DNA of 64,000 bases, from the NCBI GenBank assembly GCA_024998595.1, contig JACOEK010000002.1:558001-622000 (forward strand), read 5' to 3'. Of this stretch, positions 27,124 through 37,068 are shown piece after piece (the first letter of the stretch is position 1; the number at the start of each line of letters is the position of its first letter). The notes beneath the pieces were generated by a model, which was given only the letters and a program-made list of their open reading frames with translations, was not told the origin of the DNA and did not search any database. Source of the DNA: Nitrospira sp. (GTDB lineage: Bacteria; Nitrospirota; Nitrospiria; Nitrospirales; Nitrospiraceae). The translations under genes and the position numbers were made by a program.

Positions 27124-29235
27124 TCAGACCAATCCCAGTGCGACCAGGACGAGGTCTATCAGCTTAATTCCAATGAACGGAACAATGATCCCTCCCAGCC
27201 CGTACAGCAGCACATTGTGGCGCAGGAGCACGGACGCTTCGATCGGCCGGAACTTGACCCCTCGAAGCGCGAGGGGGATCAACGCGACAATGATCAGTGC
27301 ATTGAAAATGACCGCCGACAACACAGCGCTTTCCGGCGTCGCCAGTCCCATGACATTCAACGCACCCAAAGCCGGATAGGTGGTGGCGAAGGCGGCCGGA
27401 ATGATCGCAAAATATTTCGCGACATCGTTGGCGATACTGAAGGTGGTGAGCGCACCTCGCGTCATGAGGAGCTGCTTGCCGATCTCGACGATCTCGATCA
27501 ATTTGGTGGGGTTGGAATCCAGATCGACGAGATTGCCCGCCTCTTTGGCGGCTTGAGTGCCGGTATTCATGGCCACGGCCACATCCGCCTGCGCCAACGC
27601 CGGCGCATCATTGGTGCCGTCGCCCGTCATGGCCACGAGACGGCCTCCAGCTTGAAGATCACGGATGAGTTTCAATTTGGCTTCGGGTGTGGCCTGCGCG
27701 AGAAAGTCATCCACGCCGGCCTCTGCGGCGATCGCGGCGGCCGTTTTCTGATTGTCTCCGGTGATCATCATCGTTTTGATGCCCATGCGGCGCAACTCGG
27801 CAAACCGTTCCTTGATGCCGCCCTTGACCACGTCTTTCAAATGAATCACACCGAGCACCGATTTCCCTTCGGCGACGACCAGGGGAGTGCCACCTTGCAT
27901 GGCAATTGTCTCGACTGCATCGCGAACGGCGGGAGGAAACGACCCGCCTTGTTGGGTCACGTAGTCTTCGATGGCCTCCGCCGCGCCCTTCCTGATCTGC
28001 CGACCGTCGAAGTCGACGCCGCTCATTCTCGTTTGCGCCGTAAACGGCAGGAAGGTGGCGCCCATCGCATGGATGTCGCGCCCTCTGAGTCCATACCGCT
28101 CCTTCGCTAAAATGACAATGCTGCGGCCTTCGGGCGTCTCATCCGCAAGGGAGGCCAACTGAGCCGCATCGGCGACGGACGTCTCCTGCACGCCCTCGGC
28201 TGGAATAAATGCCGTGGCCTGCCGATTGCCTAGCGTAATCGTTCCAGTCTTGTCGAGGAGCAGCACGTCGACATCGCCCGCTGCTTCGACGGCTTTCCCC
28301 GACATGGCGATGACGTTCGCCTGGACCATGCGGTCCATGCCGGCGATGCCAATCGCGGATAACAGTGCGCCAATTGTCGTCGGTATGAGGCAGACGAGCA
28401 GAGCGACCAGAACCGTCACCGTGATGGGCGCGCCCTGACCCGTGGCATGCACGGAGTAGAGGGAAAAGGGCAGCAAGGTCACGGTGGCCAGTAAAAAGAC
28501 GACGGTGAGGGCTGCCAACAGAATATTGAGCGCGATCTCATTCGGCGTCTTCTGGCGCTTGGCGCCCTCGACCATGGCAATCATGCGGTCGAGGAAGGTT
28601 TCACCGGCGCTGGCGGTAATTCGCACGACAAGCCAATCGGACAGCACCCGCGTACCGCCGGTCACGGCGCTTCGGTCGCCGGACTCGCGAATCACCGGAG
28701 CACTCTCGCCGGTGATCGCGCTCTCATTGACGGATGCGATCCCCTCGATGACATCGCCATCGCTGGGAATGTAATCGCCGGCTTCGACCAGCACGATGTC
28801 ACCTTTCTTCAGCAGACTGGCCGGAACGAGACAGTAGACTTCGCCGGGTTTGCCGATGGCGGCGGGCGCCGCCAGGTAATCACCTCCGGAGGCCGGTTTC
28901 CCGAATCGCTTAGCGGTCAATTCCGTCCGGGCTTTCCGGAGAGAATCGGCCTGGGCCTTTCCTCTTCCTTCGGCGATCGCTTCCGAAAAATTGGCGAACA
29001 GCACGGTGAACCAGAGCCACAGCGAGATGGCGAGGATAAACCAGGTCGGCGCTTCGCCCGCCCCGAACAACGCCTGAAAGAACAGAAGCGACGTAAAGAG
29101 GCTTCCCACGAAGACCACGAACATGACCGGATTGCGGACCTGAATACGAGGATCGAGTTTTCGCAGCGCATCCAGGATGGCCTGTCGAACAAGCGGCGGA
29201 TCGAAGAGCGGTCTGGCTTTCGTCGATGTCGTCAT
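27124..29235 (-). CDS. kdpB: Potassium-transporting P-type ATPase subunit B
   Basis: 703 residues. P-type ATPase motifs: phosphorylated Asp328 in [14 protein letters not shown], actuator TGES at 175-178, nucleotide-binding KGA and GTPLVV, hinge [21 protein letters not shown]. Transmembrane helices are at about 35-55, 62-82, 235-260, 270-300 and three near the C-terminus ([19 protein letters not shown]). KdpB hydrolyses ATP to drive K+ import through KdpA. It sits 23 bases after kdpA and 10 before kdpC. Confidence 0.97.
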   Translation of the reverse strand: MTTSTKARPLFDPPLVRQAILDALRKLDPRIQVRNPVMFVVFVGSLFTSLLFFQALFGAGEAPTWFILAISLWLWFTVLFANFSEAIAEGRGKAQADSLRKARTELTAKRFGKPASGGDYLAAPAAIGKPGEVYCLVPASLLKKGDIVLVEAGDYIPSDGDVIEGIASVNESAITGESAPVIRESGDRSAVTGGTRVLSDWLVVRITASAGETFLDRMIAMVEGAKRQKTPNEIALNILLAALTVVFLLATVTLLPFSLYSVHATGQGAPITVTVLVALLVCLIPTTIGALLSAIGIAGMDRMVQANVIAMSGKAVEAAGDVDVLLLDKTGTITLGNRQATAFIPAEGVQETSVADAAQLASLADETPEGRSIVILAKERYGLRGRDIHAMGATFLPFTAQTRMSGVDFDGRQIRKGAAEAIEDYVTQQGGSFPPAVRDAVETIAMQGGTPLVVAEGKSVLGVIHLKDVVKGGIKERFAELRRMGIKTMMITGDNQKTAAAIAAEAGVDDFLAQATPEAKLKLIRDLQAGGRLVAMTGDGTNDAPALAQADVAVAMNTGTQAAKEAGNLVDLDSNPTKLIEIVEIGKQLLMTRGALTTFSIANDVAKYFAIIPAAFATTYPALGALNVMGLATPESAVLSAVIFNALIIVALIPLALRGVKFRPIEASVLLRHNVLLYGLGGIIVPFIGIKLIDLVLVALGLV

Positions 29236-29258
29236 GGAAATCCCTCTGCTCGTTCAGG

Positions 29259-31064
29259 CTAGCGAGCGACCATCAGCAAATGTTCCACCACCGGTCCCAA
29301 CGCCAGGGCCGGGACGAAGGTCAGGGCCCCAACCATGATGACGACCCCTACCAGCAAGCCGACGAAGAGCGGCGTATGAGTTGGGAGCGTGCCCAATCCT
29401 GGCGGCACCATCTTTTTGTGCGCCAACGATCCGGCGAGCGCCAATGTCGGAATCGCCAACCAGAATCTGGAGACCAGCATCGCGAGACCGCCGGTCAGGT
29501 TGAAGAATGGGGTATTGGCGTTTAACCCTCCGAAGGCGCTGCCGTTGTTGTTGCCCTGAGAAGTATAGGCATACAGAATTTCGCTGAAACCGTGTGCGCC
29601 GGGATTGAGAATGGACGACGTGCCGGACTCAGTCACGACCGCCACTGCCGTGAACCCGAGCACGATGATGGGCATGATGAGGATCAACAGGGCTGCCATC
29701 TTCATTTCATAGGTCTCGATCTTTTTCCCCAGGTATTCCGGGGTCCGACCTACCATCAGGCCGGCGATGAACACCGCGATGATGGCGAAGACCAGCATTC
29801 CGTAGAGGCCGGACCCCACCCCGCCCAGAATCACCTCGCCGAATTGCATCATGAACAGCGGGATCAATCCGCCGAGTGGCGTGAATGAATCATGCATCGA
29901 ATTTACCGCTCCGGTGGAGGTCGCCGTCGTTGCGGTGGCAAAAAGCGCCGAACGAGCAACTCCAAAACGAATTTCCTTGCCCTCCATGTTGCCGCCGGAC
30001 TGCGCTATCCCGGCGGTCTGATCGACACCCAATGCAGCCAGGCGAGGGTTTCCTGCAGACTCGGCCCAATAGGCCCCTAGCACGAAGAAGGCCAATACGC
30101 TCAGCATCGCAGCGAGGATGGCCCAACCCTGCCTGGTATCGCCAACCATCATTCCGAACGTGTAAGTCAGCGATGCGGCGATCAGGGTTTCAGCCAGGAT
30201 CAGAACGAAATCGGTGAGCGGCGTCGGGCTTTCATAGGGATGGGCCGCATTGGCATTAAAGAATCCGCCGCCGTTGGTCCCCAAATGTTTGATGGCCACT
30301 TGCGACGCGGCCGGACCGACGGCCAAGACTTGCTCAGTCCCGGTTGTTGATTCCGTCTTGGCAACGCCCTTCTCGTCCACCACCGGCTGACCTGCGGCAT
30401 CGACGACGGGCTTGTCATAGGTCACGGGCTGAAGGAGAGCGGTCTGGTGATACGACCCGAAGGTCTGAACCGTCCCCTGCGAGACGAGGAGCAGCGCGAG
30501 AACGGCGGCCAGCGGCAGTAAGATGTATAGCGTGCTGCGGGTCAGATCCACCCAGAAATTGCCGATGGTCGGAGCCGTCCGAGCGGTTAACCCGCGAATG
30601 AGCGCGACCAGCATGGCCATGCCCGTCGCGGCAGAGACGAAGTTCTGAACCGTCAGGCCGAGCATCTGCGTGAGATAACTGAGTGCCGATTCACCGGCAT
30701 AGGCCTGCCAGTTCGTATTGGTAATGAAGCTGGCGGCGGTATTGAATGCGAGGTCTGGCGCCACCGCCCCGAAAGCCGACGGATTGAGCGGCAGAAATCC
30801 CTGCAGTCGCTGCAAGGCATAGAGTGCGACCAACCCGGCGACATTGAACAACAACATGGCCACCGCATAAGTCTTCCAATTCATGTCCTCGGTTGCACGC
30901 ACGCCGCAGACGCGGTAGATCAGGCGTTCGAGGGGTCCCATAACCCGATCCATTCCGCAGGCCTGGCCCGTGTAGACACGCGCCATATACCAGCCCAGCG
31001 GTTTGACCAACGCCACCAAAACGAGAAAGAAGAGCCCGATTTGAGCCAATCCGTTGATCGTCAT
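29259..31064 (-). CDS. kdpA: Potassium-transporting ATPase subunit A
   Basis: 601 residues from the ATG at 31064, which overlaps the last base of the kdpF stop codon (TGATG), a sign of translational coupling. The frame is open to 31250, but that extension overlaps kdpF and the small upstream gene and is not KdpA-like. Selectivity-filter-like segments are present: [28 protein letters not shown] and HDSFTPLGG. About ten transmembrane helices. KdpA is the K+ channel-like subunit that takes up K+ from the periplasm. It is about 45 residues longer than E. coli KdpA, with an extra loop near 240-270 ([16 protein letters not shown]). Confidence 0.96.
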   Translation of the reverse strand: MTINGLAQIGLFFLVLVALVKPLGWYMARVYTGQACGMDRVMGPLERLIYRVCGVRATEDMNWKTYAVAMLLFNVAGLVALYALQRLQGFLPLNPSAFGAVAPDLAFNTAASFITNTNWQAYAGESALSYLTQMLGLTVQNFVSAATGMAMLVALIRGLTARTAPTIGNFWVDLTRSTLYILLPLAAVLALLLVSQGTVQTFGSYHQTALLQPVTYDKPVVDAAGQPVVDEKGVAKTESTTGTEQVLAVGPAASQVAIKHLGTNGGGFFNANAAHPYESPTPLTDFVLILAETLIAASLTYTFGMMVGDTRQGWAILAAMLSVLAFFVLGAYWAESAGNPRLAALGVDQTAGIAQSGGNMEGKEIRFGVARSALFATATTATSTGAVNSMHDSFTPLGGLIPLFMMQFGEVILGGVGSGLYGMLVFAIIAVFIAGLMVGRTPEYLGKKIETYEMKMAALLILIMPIIVLGFTAVAVVTESGTSSILNPGAHGFSEILYAYTSQGNNNGSAFGGLNANTPFFNLTGGLAMLVSRFWLAIPTLALAGSLAHKKMVPPGLGTLPTHTPLFVGLLVGVVIMVGALTFVPALALGPVVEHLLMVAR

Positions 31065-31153
31065 CAGAACCACTCCGCTTTCAGCAGCGCGATCATGAGG
31101 TACACCAACAACCCCAGTGCTAACACTGCGCCGAGCACGTACATCGCATTCAT
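31064..31153 (-). CDS. kdpF: KdpF small membrane subunit
   Basis: 29 residues: a single transmembrane helix ([19 protein letters not shown]) ending in KAEWF, the typical KdpF length and ending. KdpF lies in the membrane beside KdpA and stabilises the pump, possibly with lipid. AAAGGATG precedes the ATG at 31153. Its TGA shares one base with the kdpA ATG. Too short for most gene finders. Confidence 0.9.
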   Translation of the reverse strand: MNAMYVLGAVLALGLLVYLMIALLKAEWF

Positions 31154-31164
31154 GGCCACATCCT

Positions 31165-31245
31165 TTAGAGTCGATCCAACGCTGAGATGAGCCAGCTGGA
31201 CAGCAGAAAAAAAACCGCGACGATCGCCAAATAGATGAGATCCAT
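31165..31245 (-). CDS. Small membrane peptide preceding kdpF
   Basis: 26 residues: [20 protein letters not shown] and a short tail ending LDRL. It is one predicted transmembrane helix with an acidic/basic tail. Similar unnamed peptides ending in CERL or CDRL stand before kdpF or kdpA in many proteobacterial kdp operons, from memory, so this is probably a real conserved gene. Its stop is 11 bases before the kdpF start. Function unknown; a further accessory of the pump is likely. Confidence 0.7.
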   Translation of the reverse strand: MDLIYLAIVAVFFLLSSWLISALDRL

Positions 31246-31381
31246 GTCACTGTTCCTTAAATGGGACGTCTCACTTAGTGAGGCGCGCTTCGCCGGAGCC
31301 TTCTTTCCGAGCCGTCCCCAACCGGCCACATCTCTGTACGCCCCTTCTCTTCCACCACATATTCAAGGTAGCGCGCAGAAA

Positions 31382-31399
31382 GTAAAAACGGTGTAAAAA
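31382..31399 (-). promoter_or_regulatory. Candidate KdpE box upstream of kdp
   Basis: Minus strand: TTTTTAC ACCG TTTTTAC, two copies 11 bp apart, about 140 bases before the first small kdp gene. The T-rich TTTTTACACC core resembles the E. coli KdpE site as I remember it. The left T-run also forms the tail of the terminator hairpin at 31401-31422, so part of the signal may be terminator sequence. Confidence 0.45.
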
Positions 31400-31400
31400 G

Positions 31401-31422
31401 CTCAGGAAATGGATTTCCTGAG
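31401..31422 (-). terminator. Intrinsic terminator of the Ehr-type operon
   Basis: Perfect inverted repeat with 10-base arms (CTCAGGAAAT) around two bases, followed on the minus strand by CTTTTT. It lies about 185 bases past the last gene of the operon and directly before the kdp promoter region. The rest of the 359-base gap 31246-31604 holds another inverted repeat (CTCGTAA, 9 bases, TTACGAG at 31482-31504) and no gene. Confidence 0.65.
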
Positions 31423-31604
31423 AAGACCTTCCTCAACAGCTGTTCACGGATTCGGAGGAGATCGCTACAGTCGACCGATCACTCGTAATACATCCACTTA
31501 CGAGCGGGGTGCTGAAGAAGGCATGTGGACGAAGCCGTGACCGGCCATTGAGCAGGTCACAGAGAATGTTGGATCAACTGGAGAGGCGTGACTGAATCAG
31601 GACG

Positions 31605-32126
31605 TTACTGATCTGAATTCGGGCAATCTTTACGTAGCTCAGCCAACACCGCCAGAATTTCCACCGGGCGCGGGGGACAGCCTGGAATGCGGACATCGAC
31701 CGGAATATGCTGATCCACCGGACCCGTCACGGCATAACTTCCCTTGAACATTCCGCAATTGACGGCACAGTCTCCCAAGGCGATGACGATCTTGGGATCC
31801 GCCGTCGCCTTGTACACGTCCTTCAAGGCTCGCTCCATGTTCACCGTCACCGGACCCGTGACGACTAACGCATCGGCGTGGCGAGGAGATGCGGCAATAT
31901 GCACCCCGAACCGCTCCACGTCGTAAACCGGATTGGCCAGTGCATTCATTTCCATCTCACACGCATTGCACGAGCCCGTATCCACTTCGCGGATCGTCAG
32001 CGAGCGCCGGAACGGTTTCGCCTTCTCGATGGCTTCCCGACTGACCAACTCGGGCGGCGCTTCCGTGTCAGGATGATCGCCCGTGACCACGCCGGTCTTC
32101 AGACTTTTATTGATGATCCGAAACAT
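31605..32126 (-). CDS. NuoB/HyfI-like small subunit with [4Fe-4S] site (Ehr-type complex)
   Basis: 173 residues. Ligands for the proximal cluster (N2-type) are all present: Cys53 and Cys56 in GSCNACEMEMNAL, Cys120 in GDCAVNCG and Cys150 in PGCPPRP. The CNACE form is typical of group 4 hydrogenase small subunits and related complexes rather than of NuoB. It would pass electrons at the junction between the soluble arm and the membrane. It is the last gene of the operon, 84 bases after the large subunit. An extra 40-residue N-terminus (TGVVTGDHPDTEAPPEL) lacks Cys. No ferredoxin-like 8Fe subunit is encoded nearby. Confidence 0.88.
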   Translation of the reverse strand: MFRIINKSLKTGVVTGDHPDTEAPPELVSREAIEKAKPFRRSLTIREVDTGSCNACEMEMNALANPVYDVERFGVHIAASPRHADALVVTGPVTVNMERALKDVYKATADPKIVIALGDCAVNCGMFKGSYAVTGPVDQHIPVDVRIPGCPPRPVEILAVLAELRKDCPNSDQ

Positions 32127-32210
32127 GGTTCCTCCACAGCCGTCAATGGTCCGCGATTAGTTCTCACCTCAGAGCCGGCGGCTGAGGGCTGATTGCTGAA
32201 AGCTTCTTTC

Positions 32211-33803
32211 TCACAGATCATTCCCTGCATAGGACAAATTGAAACTTTTATTGATCAACGGAAAGTCCGGCACGATATTGCCAAGTGCGGCCCATTGGAT
32301 CGCCGGCCAATGCACGAAGGACGGATCGCGCACTTTGCAGCGATGAATCCGCCCTTCTTCTCCGGCCATGACCATGTATAGAATTTCGCCTCGCCATCCT
32401 TCGACCGCTGACAGGGCCCATGCCCCGGGCTGCGGTTGGTGCATCGGCTGGGATACGAGCCGGCCCAGCGGAAGACCCCGACGGACCTCACGAATGAGAC
32501 GGATTGATTCATGGATCTCATCCAGGCGCACCCGCATCCTCGCGCGCACATCGCCGTAGCGGTAGAGCGCGACGTTCGGTTGGAGCACATCATAGGCAGC
32601 AAAGGGGCGGTCCCGACGAAGATCCCGATCGATCCCGGAGGCCCGGCCCACCACACCCATCACGGCATGGTCCCAGGCGATCCCTTCCGTGAGGATACCG
32701 GTATTCTCCAGCCGTTCCGTGAGCGACGCGTTCGCGAACACAATCTTTTCGATCGCCGAAAAATCCTGCTCCAGCGCATTCAGTTCTACCTCCACCTGCG
32801 CGAGCTGGATGCCTGACAGATCGAGCACCACACCGCCGACACAATTGACCCCGCGCAGAAAACGCGAGCCGGTCAAGCGATCGTTGAGCTGCATCAGTTG
32901 TTCTTTCATCCGGCCGCAGTGGGCATGGGCCAGGGCATAGGCGGTGTCGTTGCAGATGGCTCCCACATCGCCGATGTGATTGTGCAACCGCTCCAGTTCC
33001 AGAAACAGCGTGCGCAGATATCGGGCACGCGGCGAGACCTCCACGCCCAGCAATGTCTCGACGGCCTGGCAATAGGTCATGCTATGGCCGACGCTCGTGT
33101 CGCCGGAAACCCGTTCCGACAACGGGACCGCTTCCGTCAACTGCTGCTGCTCGAACAACTTCTCAATGCCGCGATGTTTCCAGAAATGGCGCACTTCGAG
33201 TTGCATGATGGGCTCACCGGCCACCGAAAACCGGAAATGACCCGGTTCGATGATGCCCGCATGGATGGGACCGACAGGAACCTCGAAGACCCCCTCACCG
33301 TGAATTTTCCGAAAGGCATACTGCCCTTGCACACGTCCCAACACCCGATCCCAGGGAAACTCTTTCTTCAGCGGATGGGAGCCTTTCGGCCAATGTTCAT
33401 GTCGAACGAGCCGCCGCATATCCGGATGGCCGACCGGAATCAGCCCGAACAGATCCCGAATCTCCCGCTCGTACCACTTTGCCGCATGGAGATGCGGGGT
33501 GATCGACGGAAATTCCCGCTCCTCTCCATGGAGATCCGTCGCGAGCAGCAGCCAGTCTTTGCGTTTCGCCAATGTGAAGAGGTAGCAGAGTTCGTAGCGC
33601 GCTTCGCGAGGGCGATGATCGACCGCCCACAGCAGCGACAACGACCCTCGTAGATTCGGATTCGTGTGTAGAAAATGGGCGACCGTCGGCAGATCCTGCT
33701 TCCTCATCCTGAGCAACGGGATGCCGTGTACGGTGCGCACCTCCGCAATGGCCTGCGTATACGCCGCTTGCACCTGTTCGACCGCCGGACGTGCGTCGCT
33801 CAT
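32211..33803 (-). CDS. HycE/HyfG-like large subunit lacking NiFe ligands (NuoC-NuoD fusion, Ehr-type)
   Basis: 530 residues. Residues 1-160 are a NuoC-like 30-kDa domain (WYEREIRDLFGLIPVGHPDM), and the rest is a NuoD/hydrogenase-large-type domain (GPIHAGIIEPGHFRF, HRGIEKLFE). In true group 4 hydrogenases the first nickel motif is E-R-x-C-G-x-C; here residues 230-237 read ERVSGDTS, with Ser233 and Thr236. The C-terminal Cys pair is also absent (ending KSFNLSYAGNDL). It therefore cannot hold a NiFe centre and is not a hydrogenase. This is the pattern described for energy-converting hydrogenase-related (Ehr) complexes. The reaction, perhaps quinone- or ferredoxin-linked, is unknown. Confidence 0.88.
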   Translation of the reverse strand: MSDARPAVEQVQAAYTQAIAEVRTVHGIPLLRMRKQDLPTVAHFLHTNPNLRGSLSLLWAVDHRPREARYELCYLFTLAKRKDWLLLATDLHGEEREFPSITPHLHAAKWYEREIRDLFGLIPVGHPDMRRLVRHEHWPKGSHPLKKEFPWDRVLGRVQGQYAFRKIHGEGVFEVPVGPIHAGIIEPGHFRFSVAGEPIMQLEVRHFWKHRGIEKLFEQQQLTEAVPLSERVSGDTSVGHSMTYCQAVETLLGVEVSPRARYLRTLFLELERLHNHIGDVGAICNDTAYALAHAHCGRMKEQLMQLNDRLTGSRFLRGVNCVGGVVLDLSGIQLAQVEVELNALEQDFSAIEKIVFANASLTERLENTGILTEGIAWDHAVMGVVGRASGIDRDLRRDRPFAAYDVLQPNVALYRYGDVRARMRVRLDEIHESIRLIREVRRGLPLGRLVSQPMHQPQPGAWALSAVEGWRGEILYMVMAGEEGRIHRCKVRDPSFVHWPAIQWAALGNIVPDFPLINKSFNLSYAGNDL

Positions 33804-33807
33804 ACGA

Positions 33808-35340
33808 TCACCTCACCACAATCACGTTGACCGCCCTGGTCAGCAACGTCTGAATCGGCTCGGGAAGCATGAAGCCCAGGCCCAGCAAAGCGACGATCAT
33901 GATCATGAGCGGCACATGGCCGACCGTCCACGATTCTCCCTGAGCGATACCGGCCGGAGGAGTGCCCCACACCATGGCCCCGATGCGAAACATAAACCCG
34001 CCGAACAATACCACCGCGAACAACAGGAACAGCGCGACGATGCCAAGGCTTCGCATTTCGTCCGAGATCGTCATCGTCACAAATCGTCCGACATGCATCG
34101 TATCGGAGGCAAAGTCCTGCGCAGCTACCGCCGAGACAATCAACAGTTCGCTGACAAAGGGTGAAAAGGGCGGCAACCCGACCAGCGCACAACCGGCCAC
34201 CAGAATCGCCACGGCGGTGATCGGCTGCGCACGCGCGACCCCTCGCACTCCGTCGATCTCCAAGGTGTCGAACCGGCGGTGGATATTGCCCGCGACAAAA
34301 AATGCCAACGCTTTGGCGACGGCGTGATTAAGCAGATGAAAGAGGCCGCCAAAAGTGCCGACCATCCCGCCCACCCCGAACCCGATCATGGCCAGTCCCA
34401 TATGCTCGATACTCGAATAGGCAAACAGCCGCTTGTAGTTATGCTGAATGAGAATGAACAGAGTGGCCACGATGAACGACAGCAGCCCGAAGGTGAGCAG
34501 CAGATTGCCGGTGAACTCGGGCGGAAGCGCCTGGTCCACCAGGGCTTTGCTGCGCAACACCGTGTAGACCGCCACCGTTTCCAGCACTCCGGCCAACATC
34601 GCGGCAATCGGCGCCGGCGCTTCGCTGTAGGCATCGGGCAACCAGGTGTGCATGGGAACCAGGCCCACTTTTGTGCCGTAGCCGACCAGGATAAAAATGA
34701 ACGCCAGCTTAAGCACATTGGGATCCAACTGGTTCGCCACGCCGATCAGCGCAGTGATATTGAGCGCTGAACTCGCATCGCCAAGGACCCTCACAGAGGA
34801 ATAATAGGTGAGCACGACTCCAAAGAGCGCGAGGGCAATACCCACCGAACAGAGAATCAGATATTTCCAACCGGCCTCCAGGGACTCCCGCCTGCGGAAA
34901 AAGGCGATCAAGAACGTCGTCGCGAGGGTGGTCCCCTCCAACGCCACCCACTGCACGCCCAGGCTGTTCGCGACCGTCGCGGCGACCATCGCAAACAGGA
35001 ACATGTGGAAGAGGAAAAAGAAGTGCCCGAGACGCTTCGGCGCAATGATGCCCCGGGCAACCCGATCGTCCATGTAGGACCACATGTAGAGGGAACAGGA
35101 CAGGCCGACGGCCGTGATGATCACCAGAATAAAGTCCGAGAGCGCATCCACATAGACAAAGCCGCCCAATGTCGTGACTGATCCTTCGGCCAACACCTGC
35201 CTCGTCAACAACGTCTCAGCAGCGGCCAGCGCCAGCATCGTCGAAAAATTCACGACGTGCAGCACCCGGGCGCGATGGATCACCAGGCTGAGGAAACCGG
35301 CGAGGACCGGCCCTGTCAGCAACACGATCATCGACCACAT
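33808..35340 (-). CDS. hyfF: HyfF/NuoN-like proton-pumping membrane subunit
   Basis: 510 residues, about 14 transmembrane helices. Antiporter-family (Proton_antipo_M) features: Lys in VGYGTKVGLVPMHTWLPDAYSEAPAPIAAMLAG (seen as GYGTKVGLVPMHTWLPDAY and EAPAPIAAMLAG), HNYKRLFAYSSIEHMG and HLLNHAVAKALAFFVAG. These charged residues in broken helices carry protons in complex I and Mrp. A hydrophilic loop, then two more helices, follow near the C-terminus. Gene order and sequence match HyfF of hydrogenase 4. It lies 37 bases after the hyfE-like stop and 4 bases before the large-subunit ATG. Confidence 0.88.
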   Translation of the reverse strand: MWSMIVLLTGPVLAGFLSLVIHRARVLHVVNFSTMLALAAAETLLTRQVLAEGSVTTLGGFVYVDALSDFILVIITAVGLSCSLYMWSYMDDRVARGIIAPKRLGHFFFLFHMFLFAMVAATVANSLGVQWVALEGTTLATTFLIAFFRRRESLEAGWKYLILCSVGIALALFGVVLTYYSSVRVLGDASSALNITALIGVANQLDPNVLKLAFIFILVGYGTKVGLVPMHTWLPDAYSEAPAPIAAMLAGVLETVAVYTVLRSKALVDQALPPEFTGNLLLTFGLLSFIVATLFILIQHNYKRLFAYSSIEHMGLAMIGFGVGGMVGTFGGLFHLLNHAVAKALAFFVAGNIHRRFDTLEIDGVRGVARAQPITAVAILVAGCALVGLPPFSPFVSELLIVSAVAAQDFASDTMHVGRFVTMTISDEMRSLGIVALFLLFAVVLFGGFMFRIGAMVWGTPPAGIAQGESWTVGHVPLMIMIVALLGLGFMLPEPIQTLLTRAVNVIVVR

Positions 35341-35377
35341 ACAGCACCTGTTCGCCGGACATCCTTCATCGGCCGGC

Positions 35378-36043
35378 TCATTCCTTCAGCACCGTCAGCG
35401 TGCTGGTGTCCACGCTATCGAACGCATCCTGCAGCCGATGCGTGTAAATCCCGACGATCAGCCCGGCCACCAACACATCGAAGAACACGCCCAATTCAAC
35501 GATCAGCGGCATGCCGTAGGCAGCGGCCGTAGCCCCCAGGAAGACGCCGTTTTCCATGACCAAAAATCCGACCATCTGCGTGATCGCTTTCTGGCGAGCG
35601 ATCATGGTGAAAAATCCGATCAAAATGATGGCCAGCGCAATGGCCAGAGAATCGCGCGTCAGCAGATAGCCGAGTGGAATGATCGGCTGCGTAATAAAGA
35701 AGGCGATCACGACCAATGCGCCGCAGATCAACAGGCCCGCCGGAATGTTGATGTTCATCCCCAACTCACGGGAGACATTCAGACGTTCGATGACCTTCCG
35801 GAGAATGCGAGGCAGCACGATCACTTTGATGACGATCGTCAGGGCTGCCGCGAAATAGATATGCTTATGTCCGGTCAGAAACGCGACAAGCGCGGCGGTC
35901 GCAGCCAGAAATGCGGACTGCAGCGCGAACAGGTCCACGCAGGCCGACAATCGACGCTGCGCCACGATGGCAAAACAACAGAGCAGCAGCAGGACCGAGC
36001 AGAGATCGACGAGTTGTGAGCCCAAGTGGGTGGAAGCCGGCAC
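35378..36043 (-). CDS. hyfE: HyfE-like membrane subunit (NuoK-related)
   Basis: 221 residues, about seven hydrophobic segments. It begins with GTG at 36043, only 4 bases after the hyfC-like stop, with AAGG upstream. The N-terminal half resembles HyfE; the C-terminal half contains QMVGFLVMENGVFLGATAAAYGMPLIVELGVFFDVLVAG (seen as VGFLVMENGVFLGATA and VELGVFFDVLVAG), where the Glu residues correspond to the NuoK membrane Glu used in proton transfer. Part of the membrane arm. Confidence 0.85.
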   Translation of the reverse strand: MPASTHLGSQLVDLCSVLLLLCCFAIVAQRRLSACVDLFALQSAFLAATAALVAFLTGHKHIYFAAALTIVIKVIVLPRILRKVIERLNVSRELGMNINIPAGLLICGALVVIAFFITQPIIPLGYLLTRDSLAIALAIILIGFFTMIARQKAITQMVGFLVMENGVFLGATAAAYGMPLIVELGVFFDVLVAGLIVGIYTHRLQDAFDSVDTSTLTVLKE

Positions 36044-36047
36044 CGCC

Positions 36048-37004
36048 TTACCCTTTCAACGTGTAGAAGAAGACCAGCGCGAGCAGCGACAGGATGAACG
36101 CCGCGCCCAGCATTTCCGGCACCCGGAACAATCGCAGCTTCGCGAACATCGATTCGATCACGCCGATCACAATGGCCAGCGCCGAAACTTTGACGAGATA
36201 GACCAGCAGCCCCACGGCGATGGCCGACGGCACCAGACTCGTGGCAATCCCCCAGGGGGCAAACACATTCACGATCAACGTCAGAAACACCAGCAACTTG
36301 ATGCCGGCCGCCCATTCCATCAACGCCAGGTACCGCCCGGAATACTCAAGCAGCATGGCCTCGTGAATCATCGTCAATTCCAGATGCGTCGCCGGATTAT
36401 CCACCGGGACACGACCGGTTTCCGCCAGCGTCACGATGAACAACGCGGCCAACGCCATCAAATGCGCAGGCGGGGCCACGACGTCCCCTTCCATCAATGC
36501 GGACTGGTGAACGATGGTGCTCAAATTTGTGGAGCCCGCCGTCAGCGCAATGGACAGGATCGAGAGCATCATGGCCGGTTCGGCCAGCGTCGCCACAATC
36601 GCCTCGCGGCTGCTGCCCATTCCCCCGAATGCCGATCCTGCATCGAGCCCCGCCAGGATCAGAAAGAACGTCCCCAACGCCAATAGATAGACGAGTGCAA
36701 TGATATTCCCGGCGAAATTGAGCGGCGTGTGGGACACGAACACCGGCATCAACAGCCCTGCCGCTATGGTCGAAGCAAACACGATGTAGGGCGCCGCGGT
36801 AAAAATCCAGGAAGTCGTCGAAGAGATCACCGGCTGCTTCCGAAAAAGCTTGGCCAGATCGGCATAGGGCTGAAACAGACTCGCCCCACGGCGGCACTGT
36901 AAACGGGCTTTGACCTTTCGGATCAGGCCGACCACAAACGGAGAGAGGGTCAGCAACAGCGCCAGCTGAAGGATGACCAGCACGATATGGATGATCGCCT
37001 GCAT
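36048..37004 (-). CDS. hyfC: HyfC-like membrane subunit (NuoH-related)
   Basis: 318 residues from the ATG at 37004; a GTG at 37016 adds four residues. About eight transmembrane helices. NuoH/HycD signature segments: KVKARLQCRRGASLFQPYADLAKLFRKQPV (seen as RLQCRRGASLFQPYADL and KLFRKQP) and VDNPATHLELTMIHEAMLLEYSG (seen as NPATHLELTMIHEAMLLEYS), with the conserved Glu and His that line the quinone or substrate channel region. It anchors the small and large subunits to the membrane. Spacing: 64 bases after the hyfB-like gene, 4 before hyfE. Confidence 0.88.
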   Translation of the reverse strand: MQAIIHIVLVILQLALLLTLSPFVVGLIRKVKARLQCRRGASLFQPYADLAKLFRKQPVISSTTSWIFTAAPYIVFASTIAAGLLMPVFVSHTPLNFAGNIIALVYLLALGTFFLILAGLDAGSAFGGMGSSREAIVATLAEPAMMLSILSIALTAGSTNLSTIVHQSALMEGDVVAPPAHLMALAALFIVTLAETGRVPVDNPATHLELTMIHEAMLLEYSGRYLALMEWAAGIKLLVFLTLIVNVFAPWGIATSLVPSAIAVGLLVYLVKVSALAIVIGVIESMFAKLRLFRVPEMLGAAFILSLLALVFFYTLKG

Positions 37005-37068
37005 AGCTCCCGTCACTCAGTGATCGAACGACCAGGCACAACCCATGCGCACAGCCCGCTGCCTCGGC

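Noticed and set aside
27115-28110. 331-codon plus-strand frame opposite kdpB
   Set aside because: Antisense shadow of kdpB; composition is Arg/His/Gly-rich and has no recognisable motif.
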